Source: Chloroflexota bacterium (GTDB lineage Bacteria; Chloroflexota; Limnocylindria; Limnocylindrales; CSP1-4). From it: DNA of 7,827 nucleotides. A model generated the notes under the pieces. That model saw only the letters and a program-made list of their open reading frames with translations. It was not told the origin of the DNA and made no database searches. The stretch is taken from positions 1 to 7,827 of the forward strand of contig JAJYDP010000215.1 of NCBI GenBank assembly GCA_021777365.1. Reading direction: 5' to 3'. Below, piece by piece: positions 1 to 5,004 of this stretch. Within the stretch, counting starts at the first letter, position 1; every line of letters begins with the position of its first letter. A program made the position numbers and the translations under genes.

Positions 1-955
1 ACCGTGCCAGCGCGTCGGTGATCCGGCCCAGCTGCCCGGGGCTCCCCGAGGGCGGGATCCAGACCACGGGTCGGGGCGTCCCGGCGAACGCCGCGGCGAG
101 GAGCCCGCAGGCCGCCCCCTCGCCCAGGCTCCGGCGCGCCAGGGACGCGGCCGCCACGCAGAGCCCCTCGAAGACCTGCTCGTCGTAGGCCATCAGCCAG
201 TGGGGGCCCTCCATGGTCTGGATATCCACCGCCAGCACCAGCTCGCGCTGGCGTGACGGGTCGAACCGCTTCACCACGATCTGCCCCGTCCGCGCGGTGG
301 CCTTCCAGTGCACCTGCCGGAGCGGATCCCCAGGCTGGTAGGGACGCACGCCGGCGAAGAGGGCCGGGTCCTGGAAGAGGCTCGCGGGGGCGACGCGCTC
401 CCCCATCGCCGCCCGTTCCGGGACGCGCTCCTGCACCGGCAGCGACCTCGGCCGCACCACGTATGTCGCCGGGCGGGAGCGTTCCTCCTCGGCCGTCTCG
501 CGGGCGAAGAGATCGGCGACACGCAGCCGCACGGCCCCGAGCCGGAAGACGCCGCGCCGGTCCGCCACCACGTGGAAGTGGCGCGTGACCCGCTCGTACC
601 AGGCGAGCGACCAGGTGTTGTCCAGGATCGCGAGGCCGGGGCGGTCGGCGCGCGAGAGCTGCCGCTCCCGGAGCCTCATCTCCTCGGGGACGTAGTCCTC
701 CGCGCGGAGCCACGGCAGGGGCAGGAGCTTGCGGTTCCAGACCGTCACCTCCAGCGGGATCTCGTCGCCCCACACCGCGCGGTCGCTCGCCAGGCGCCGC
801 TCGTACTCCACGTTCCGCAGCCCGAACCGGGACCACAGACGCCGCAGGAGGGCGACCAGCACGACCAGGATCCCCACCAGCAGGACCGGCGGGGCTCCCG
901 CGACCGCGCCGATCGCGGCGAGAAGGAGGCCGAGCCAGACCTGCCCGTCGACCAT
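1..955 (-). CDS. DUF58 domain protein, C-terminus cut by left window edge
   Basis: The frame is open for 318 codons from ATG (955-953) to the left edge, so the C-terminus is missing. Residues 5-37 are strongly hydrophobic with a Pro-Pro break (22-23), giving two short membrane segments that anchor the protein. A beta-rich region follows (about 40-195). Next comes the DUF58 hallmark YQPGDPLRQVHWKATAR (206-222), then VKRFDPSRQRELVLAVD (228-244), whose final strand and Asp resemble the start of a von Willebrand A fold. The usual MIDAS-like DxSxS is not obvious after D244 (DIQTM follows), so metal binding is doubtful. The start lies 6 nt after the moxR stop, and a GGAGG (967-971, minus strand) inside the end of moxR can serve as its ribosome-binding site. 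MoxR plus DUF58 is a classic operon pair; the family is thought to act with MoxR in assembling or activating membrane or periplasmic complexes, but its biochemistry is poorly known. The family call is secure; the function is not. Confidence 0.93.
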   Translation of the reverse strand, partial: MVDGQVWLGLLLAAIGAVAGAPPVLLVGILVVLVALLRRLWSRFGLRNVEYERRLASDRAVWGDEIPLEVTVWNRKLLPLPWLRAEDYVPEEMRLRERQLSRADRPGLAILDNTWSLAWYERVTRHFHVVADRRGVFRLGAVRLRVADLFARETAEEERSRPATYVVRPRSLPVQERVPERAAMGERVAPASLFQDPALFAGVRPYQPGDPLRQVHWKATARTGQIVVKRFDPSRQRELVLAVDIQTMEGPHWLMAYDEQVFEGLCVAAASLARRSLGEGAACGLLAAAFAGTPRPVVWIPPSGSPGQLGRITDALAR

Positions 956-961
956 CCCCGG

Positions 962-2038
<1,077 letters not shown>

Positions 2039-2242
2039 GCCCTCCTCCGCTGCCGTCGATCGCCGTGGTGCATGGTAGTCCCCTCGCGGGCCGCTTCCGG
2101 TCGACCCGCAGACCGTGCGAGCGCGACAGGGGCCATTCGGCCCGGGCCACACGGCCCCCTGCCGCCGGATCGGGCTATGATGGGCGACCCGGCGGCACCG
2201 CAGCCGGCTGACCCACGGACCATCGCCCCGAAGGAGTCCCCC
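2039..2242. promoter_or_regulatory. Divergent intergenic region between moxR (-) and ccsB (+)
   Basis: This 204-nt stretch separates the two divergently transcribed genes. Both ends carry a clear ribosome-binding site: GGAGGAGG on the minus strand for moxR (about 2041-2048) and AAGGAG on the plus strand for ccsB (2231-2236). For rightward transcription, TATGAT (2176-2181) matches the -10 consensus at five of six positions, but no good -35 lies 16-18 nt upstream. For leftward transcription, TACCAT (complement of 2072-2077) is a weaker -10 candidate, also without a good -35. No operator palindrome stands out. The promoter assignments are inferences from short matches. Confidence 0.4.
2231..2236 (+). 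promoter_or_regulatory. Ribosome-binding site fixing the GTG start of ccsB
   Basis: AAGGAG is followed by a 6-nt spacer and GTG at 2243. This decides the start against the much longer frame that stays open upstream (back to about 308) and against the in-frame ATGs at 2177, 2180 and 2252. Confidence 0.75.
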
Positions 2243-3244
2243 GTGGCCCAGATGTCGCTCTACCTGTTCACCGGCGGAGGCCTGGCCCTCCTCTTCGCCT
2301 TCGTCTTCCACGTGGCGCACACCGCGCTCCTCGCCGCGGACCGGCGGAGCCTGGCGGTGCTCGCGCCTGCGCCGAAGCTGGCGGGGGCTGGCGCCGGTGT
2401 CGGGTCGGTGCAGTTCGACGGCGACCTCCCGGTCGGACGGCCCGCCGGGGCGGGAGCGCACGTGTCGGCGGACGGCAACGGACGGGTCGACGCATCCGCG
2501 CAGGGCACGCCCGTCATCGGCATGGCGACGACGGCGGCCTGGGTCGCCTGGGTCCTGGTGGGCCTCTCGATGCTGCTGCGGGCGATCGTCGTGGGCCGCG
2601 GGCCATGGGGCAACATGTACGAGTTCGCGGTCGCGTTCAGCTGGGGGATCACCGGGGGCTACCTCTTCCTCCAGCGGCGCTACCCCATCCGGGCGCTCGG
2701 GTTCCTCCCGCTCGGCGTGGCGCTCTTCCTGGTCGGCTACGCCGCCACGCTTCCCGCCACCATCGAGCCCCTGGTGCCGGCGCTCGACAACGCGCCGCTG
2801 CTCACCGTCCACGTGGCGATGGCGATGATCAGCTACGGCATCTTCGCGACCAGCTTCGCGGCGGCGGTCGGCTACCTGCTCCAGGGGACGGGCGACCGCT
2901 ACGCCTGGCTGCCGTCACACCGGGTGCTCGATGCGGTGGCCTACCGGGCGGTGATCATCGGCTTCCCGATCTTCGCCACCATGATCATCCTGGGCTCGTA
3001 CTGGGCCTCCATCGCCTGGGGCAGCTACTGGAGCTGGGATCCCAAGGAGACCTCGGCGCTGGTCACGTGGCTCATCTACGCGGTGTACCTGCACGCCCGG
3101 AACCAGCGCGGCTGGGCGGGCCGCCCGGCCGCCCTGATCCTGGTGATCGGGTTCGGGGCGATCCTGTTCACCTTCTTCGGCAACCTGTACTTCTCGGGGC
3201 TCCACGCCTACAGCGGCCTCAACACGCCGACGACGGTGCCGTAG
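2243..3244 (+). CDS. ccsB: System II cytochrome c biogenesis protein CcsB/ResC (CcsA-family heme handler)
   Basis: This 333-residue polytopic membrane protein is in the CcmC/CcmF/CcsA heme-handling superfamily. The diagnostic tryptophan-rich motif is WGSYWSWDPKETSALVTW (259-276); the outer loop carries PWGNMYEF (121-128). Candidate heme-ligand histidines flanking the Trp-rich loop are H190 (in LLTVHVAM) and H321 (in SGLHAYSG). About eight membrane helices can be drawn: 5-27, 93-113, 122-145, 149-170, 185-213, 234-256, 269-285 and 295-314. Residues 37-92 form a Gly/Ala-rich hydrophilic loop between helices 1 and 2, longer than in compact family members. Together with a ResB/Ccs1 partner the protein moves heme across the membrane and helps attach it to CXXCH apocytochromes; no partner gene is in this window. 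The GTG start (2243) lies 6 nt after AAGGAG (2231-2236). ATGs at 2177/2180 are in frame but overlap a possible -10 box, and ATG 2252 is too far from the ribosome-binding site. Naming (CcsA, CcsB, ResC) differs between lineages. Confidence 0.95.
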   Translation: MAQMSLYLFTGGGLALLFAFVFHVAHTALLAADRRSLAVLAPAPKLAGAGAGVGSVQFDGDLPVGRPAGAGAHVSADGNGRVDASAQGTPVIGMATTAAWVAWVLVGLSMLLRAIVVGRGPWGNMYEFAVAFSWGITGGYLFLQRRYPIRALGFLPLGVALFLVGYAATLPATIEPLVPALDNAPLLTVHVAMAMISYGIFATSFAAAVGYLLQGTGDRYAWLPSHRVLDAVAYRAVIIGFPIFATMIILGSYWASIAWGSYWSWDPKETSALVTWLIYAVYLHARNQRGWAGRPAALILVIGFGAILFTFFGNLYFSGLHAYSGLNTPTTVP

Positions 3245-3257
3245 GCCGCAGCTGCCG
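3245..3257. other. 13-nt gap between convergent stop codons (ccsB / toroid gene)
   Basis: The TAG of ccsB (3242-3244) and the TGA of the minus-strand gene (complement of 3258-3260) are separated by only 13 nt. The gap contains the 8-bp palindrome GCAGCTGC (3248-3255), and a second palindrome GGCGCGCGCC (3261-3270) covers the last sense codons of the minus gene. Neither is followed by a T-run, so no intrinsic terminator is recognised. Confidence 0.7.
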
Positions 3258-4283
3258 TCAGGCGCGCGCCTCGACCACCCGCTTCAGGACCCGGCACGCG
3301 CGCAGGGTGACCCACCGGCTGGGCGCGCCCGGCACGTCGATGTCCGCGACCAGCTTGCCCTGGTACGCGTAGCGGTTCCGCCAGCGCCCCCGGTCGTCCT
3401 GCTGATCCAGGAGCCACGCCGTGGCCGGGTCGAGGCGGCGATCGGAGGCGGCGCCGGCGTCGCAGACGGCCTCCATGACCTGCAGCACGTCCGCCACGTA
3501 GCCCGACGGAAACCCGAGGCGGAACCAGGAGCCGTTCGGCTGCGTGTTACCCCACCCCATGGGGTACGCCGCCGTCGACGGATCGCAGCCCAGGAGGAAC
3601 TGGACGCCCGTATCGAGGGCCCGGCGCACGGGATCGCTGCGCCGTTCGTCGGGAATGGCCGCCAGGCCGAGCACCGCCTTGACCGCGCCCCAGGCGCAGG
3701 GCAGCCCCATGTTCGCGCTGCAGCAGAAGCCCGGGCCGGACACGCCGGAGCGATGGAAGGTGAAGCCTTCGCCCGTGATCGCCGACACCTGCCAGTCGAT
3801 GGCCCGCCGGACGCGCGGATCGTCGAGCCGGCCGAACCCGATCAGGGCGCGCAGCAGGTTGCCGTTCAGGCAGTGGATCACCGCCGTCGGGGGCGGCTTC
3901 GCCGACTCTCGAACGGCCTGCATGCCGAAACCCCCGGTCGACGCCTGCGCGTGCGCGAGGACGTACTCGCAGGCCAGCGCCACCCGTGGGTCTGTCCCGT
4001 CGGCGCCCATCTGGCCCAGGAAGATCAACTGCCAGACCGTGCCGGTGTACTTGGGCCCATACCCGGGCCCCGGCTTCACCCACCACCCACCGGGATCCTG
4101 CGCGCGGAGGATCGACGCGATCGGGTCCGCCAGCATCGCGGCGGATCGCGACTCGACCAGCCGCGGGTCGTCCTCCGGCACGTCGAGAAGCTGCCGGAGC
4201 GCCAGGTGCCGGACTGCCGGCGCCTCCCGGTCGAGCAGCCACGGCAGCGGGTCCCCCCGCAGCCGGTCGAGCCAACCGCCCAT
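3258..4283 (-). CDS. Uncharacterised alpha/alpha-toroid (prenyltransferase/terpene-cyclase-like) protein
   Basis: The protein has 341 residues with no signal peptide or membrane helix, so it is probably cytoplasmic. Regularly spaced helical segments carrying Gly/Trp-rich turns suggest the (alpha/alpha) barrel of prenyltransferase beta subunits and squalene-cyclase-like proteins: LLDREAPAVRHLALRQLL (16-33), ILRAQDPGGWW (58-68), YVLAHAQASTGGFG (107-120), AIDWQVSAITGEGF (161-174), FLLGCDP (229-235) and WLLDQQDDRGRWRN (290-303). Unusually conserved-looking patches are KPGPGYGPKYTGTVWQLIFLG (70-90), HCLNGNLLRALIGFG (137-151), GFCCSANMGLPCAWG (185-199) and YPMGWGNTQPNGSWFRLGFPSGY (240-262). Clustered Cys and His (H137, C138, C187, C188, C196) could form a metal or catalytic site, but this is inferred. 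From memory, homologues in Chloroflexota and Actinomycetota are often mislabelled as NifH-type nitrogen fixation proteins; no P-loop or other NifH feature is present. The start ATG (4283) follows AGGAGG at good spacing, 25 nt after the PH-like gene, so the two are probably co-transcribed. Confidence 0.85.
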   Translation of the reverse strand: MGGWLDRLRGDPLPWLLDREAPAVRHLALRQLLDVPEDDPRLVESRSAAMLADPIASILRAQDPGGWWVKPGPGYGPKYTGTVWQLIFLGQMGADGTDPRVALACEYVLAHAQASTGGFGMQAVRESAKPPPTAVIHCLNGNLLRALIGFGRLDDPRVRRAIDWQVSAITGEGFTFHRSGVSGPGFCCSANMGLPCAWGAVKAVLGLAAIPDERRSDPVRRALDTGVQFLLGCDPSTAAYPMGWGNTQPNGSWFRLGFPSGYVADVLQVMEAVCDAGAASDRRLDPATAWLLDQQDDRGRWRNRYAYQGKLVADIDVPGAPSRWVTLRACRVLKRVVEARA

Positions 4284-4308
4284 CGCCCCTCCTGCGCTGC
4301 GGCGCGGA

Positions 4309-4671
4309 TCAGCGCTCCCCCCGCAGCGCCCGCACGATGTCCCGCTCGACGCGGTCCGGGTCGTCCACCTCGACCACGATCGCCACCAGCGGCTCGTCGC
4401 GCAGCCCGATCGCGATGCTGCGGCCGGGATCGTGCACGTCCCAGAAGACATCGCCGTCCGTCCCGCGGAACGTCCCGGTGGAGATCGCGCCGGGTACGCC
4501 GGCGCCCGGCAGGCGGTGGCCGGTCGGCCCGTGATAGGCCTCGTCCGGCCGCGTCTGCACCCAGACCACGTGCTCCAGCGGGACTTCAACGTGGTGGCGC
4601 AGGGTGAGCAGCCGGTCGAGGCCCTCGACCTCGACGATCAGCCGGTCCTGCGCGATCGCGACCCGAGCCAC
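4309..4671 (-). CDS. Small beta-rich, PH-like domain protein of unknown function
   Basis: The protein has 120 residues with the chosen GTG start (4671-4669), which is preceded by GGAGG (complement of 4677-4681) at a 5-nt spacer. The frame stays open further upstream to 4845, but the extra N-terminus is Arg/Pro-rich and runs through the direct repeats, so it is unlikely to be translated. The protein alternates short beta strands with turns and ends in an amphipathic helix: DRLIVEVEG (9-17), HHVEVPLEHVVWVQT (26-40), RLPGAGVPGAISTGTF (53-68), DGDVFWDVHDPGRSIAIGLRDE (72-93), VAIVVEVDD (96-104) and a C-terminal helix (105-117). That seven-strand-plus-helix layout resembles bacterial PH domains. 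The pattern PGxxIPGxIxxGTF...xFWDVHDP is one I recall from small hypothetical proteins; no catalytic residues are evident and no function is assigned. No signal peptide or membrane helix is present. It is the first gene of a probable two-gene operon with the toroid protein, and lies divergently from nrdJ. Confidence 0.75.
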   Translation of the reverse strand: MARVAIAQDRLIVEVEGLDRLLTLRHHVEVPLEHVVWVQTRPDEAYHGPTGHRLPGAGVPGAISTGTFRGTDGDVFWDVHDPGRSIAIGLRDEPLVAIVVEVDDPDRVERDIVRALRGER

Positions 4672-4749
4672 CGCCACCTCCGCTCCCTGCACGCGAATCG
4701 TGATCCCCGGGACGGGCCCGATCAAGAGGTTCGCACGGCCTCCTGGCCC

Positions 4750-4804
4750 GCACGTCGCGGGGGCACGCACGCCCCCGGGGCTCGCACGTCGCGGGGGCAC
4801 GCAC
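4750..4804. repeat. Perfect 21-bp direct repeat, 34-bp period, with internal hairpin
   Basis: Positions 4750-4770 and 4784-4804 are identical over 21 bp (each begins GCACGTCGCGGGGG). Part of the first copy pairs with the spacer: CGGGGGC (4758-4764) and GCCCCCG (4771-4777) form a perfect 7-bp stem around the loop ACGCAC. There is no T-run, so this is not a typical intrinsic terminator. It lies in the probable 5' leader of the minus-strand operon. Confidence 0.8.
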
Positions 4805-4838
4805 ACCCTTCGCTCGATCCGGCGAGCGGGGACGATGA

Positions 4839-4854
4839 ACACCACATCTTGAGG
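4839..4854 (+). promoter_or_regulatory. NrdR-box-like operator, distal (imperfect)
   Basis: ACACCACATCTTGAGG fits the 16-bp NrdR-box pattern (acaCwAtATaTwGtgt) in its left arm and core, with a degenerate right arm. It shares the core ACATCTTG with the proximal box; the two centres are 33 bp apart, about three helical turns, as is typical of paired NrdR sites. Confidence 0.65.
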
Positions 4855-4871
4855 TCAATGACCGCGCCGTA

Positions 4872-4887
4872 CCACAACATCTTGTGG
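4872..4887 (+). promoter_or_regulatory. NrdR-box-like operator, proximal (near-perfect palindrome)
   Basis: CCACAACATCTTGTGG lies within an 18-bp inverted repeat (4871-4888) with perfect 7-bp arms ACCACAA/TTGTGGT around CATC. The layout CxCAACATCTTGTG matches the known NrdR-box consensus. NrdR is the zinc-ribbon/ATP-cone repressor of ribonucleotide reductase genes, and the site ends 8 nt before the -35 of nrdJ. Binding is inferred from sequence and context; nrdR itself is not in this window. Confidence 0.8.
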
Positions 4888-4895
4888 TTTCGGCC

Positions 4896-4923
4896 TTGAC
4901 AGAGGCGGCCGGCGAGGTAGATT
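4896..4923 (+). promoter_or_regulatory. Sigma-70-type promoter of nrdJ
   Basis: TTGACA (4896-4901) is a perfect -35 hexamer. After a 16-nt spacer comes TAGATT (4918-4923), matching four of six positions of the -10 consensus. Transcription would begin near 4929-4931, giving a leader of about 75 nt, too short for a cobalamin riboswitch. Confidence 0.7.
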
Positions 4924-4933
4924 CCCAGCCTGC

Positions 4934-4960
4934 GGCCGGCCACCGGAGTGGCGCCCGGCC
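4934..4960 (+). other. Bulged hairpin in the nrdJ leader
   Basis: GGCCG (4934-4938) pairs with CGGCC (4956-4960), and GCCAC (4939-4943) with GTGGC (4948-4952), around the tetraloop CGGA, leaving a 3-nt bulge (4953-4955). It would sit almost at the 5' end of the transcript. In GC-rich DNA such stems arise easily by chance. Confidence 0.45.
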
Positions 4961-5004
4961 CCGCCCGCACCGACCACGTCACCACGCATGGAGGGAGACC
5001 ACCG

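Larger units (their letters stand above)
4672..5004. promoter_or_regulatory. Divergent regulatory region between the PH-like operon (-) and nrdJ (+)
   Basis: This 333-nt region has no believable gene; its open frames translate to Arg/Pro-rich shadow sequence. From left to right it holds the PH-like ribosome-binding site (4677-4681), a 34-bp-period direct repeat with a hairpin (4750-4804), two NrdR-box-like operators (4839-4854 and 4872-4887), the nrdJ promoter (4896-4923), a leader hairpin (4934-4960) and the nrdJ ribosome-binding site (4990-4997). The 4835-4890 part is visibly richer in A and T than its surroundings, as expected of a control region in a GC-rich genome. For leftward transcription, TTGACC (complement of 4853-4858) could be a -35, but no good -10 follows. 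Confidence 0.7.

Noticed and set aside
2039..2812. Upstream extension of the moxR frame on the minus strand
   Set aside because: It lies antisense to ccsB and in the divergent promoter region; the ATG at 2038 has a strong ribosome-binding site and the AAA+ core is complete from there.
3258..4283. NifH / nitrogenase iron protein
   Set aside because: No P-loop, no nitrogenase Cys ligands in context and no nif neighbours; the helical Gly/Trp repeat pattern fits an alpha/alpha toroid instead.
4284..4589. Upstream extension of the toroid gene (443-codon frame)
   Set aside because: It overlaps the PH-like gene in another frame with Arg/Ser/Thr-rich sequence; ATG 4283 has AGGAGG in front and starts at the conserved WLDRL region.
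4758..4777. Intrinsic terminator
   Set aside because: The GC stem is perfect, but no T-run follows on either strand and no gene ends nearby.
4750..4804. Short CRISPR-like array
   Set aside because: Only two copies with a 13-nt spacer, internally palindromic with the spacer itself; no third unit and no cas gene.
4672..4845. Longer N-terminus for the PH-like protein
   Set aside because: The added residues are Arg/Pro/Gly-rich and include the direct-repeat translation; GTG 4671 has an ideally spaced GGAGG.
3753..4899. Long plus-strand frames opposite the toroid and PH-like genes
   Set aside because: Arg/Pro/Ser-rich translations without domains; the minus strand has good ribosome-binding sites and protein-like composition.
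4929..5004. Cobalamin riboswitch in front of the B12-dependent nrdJ
   Set aside because: The leader is only about 75 nt and I could not find a B12-box or the multi-stem core; operators for NrdR explain the control better.
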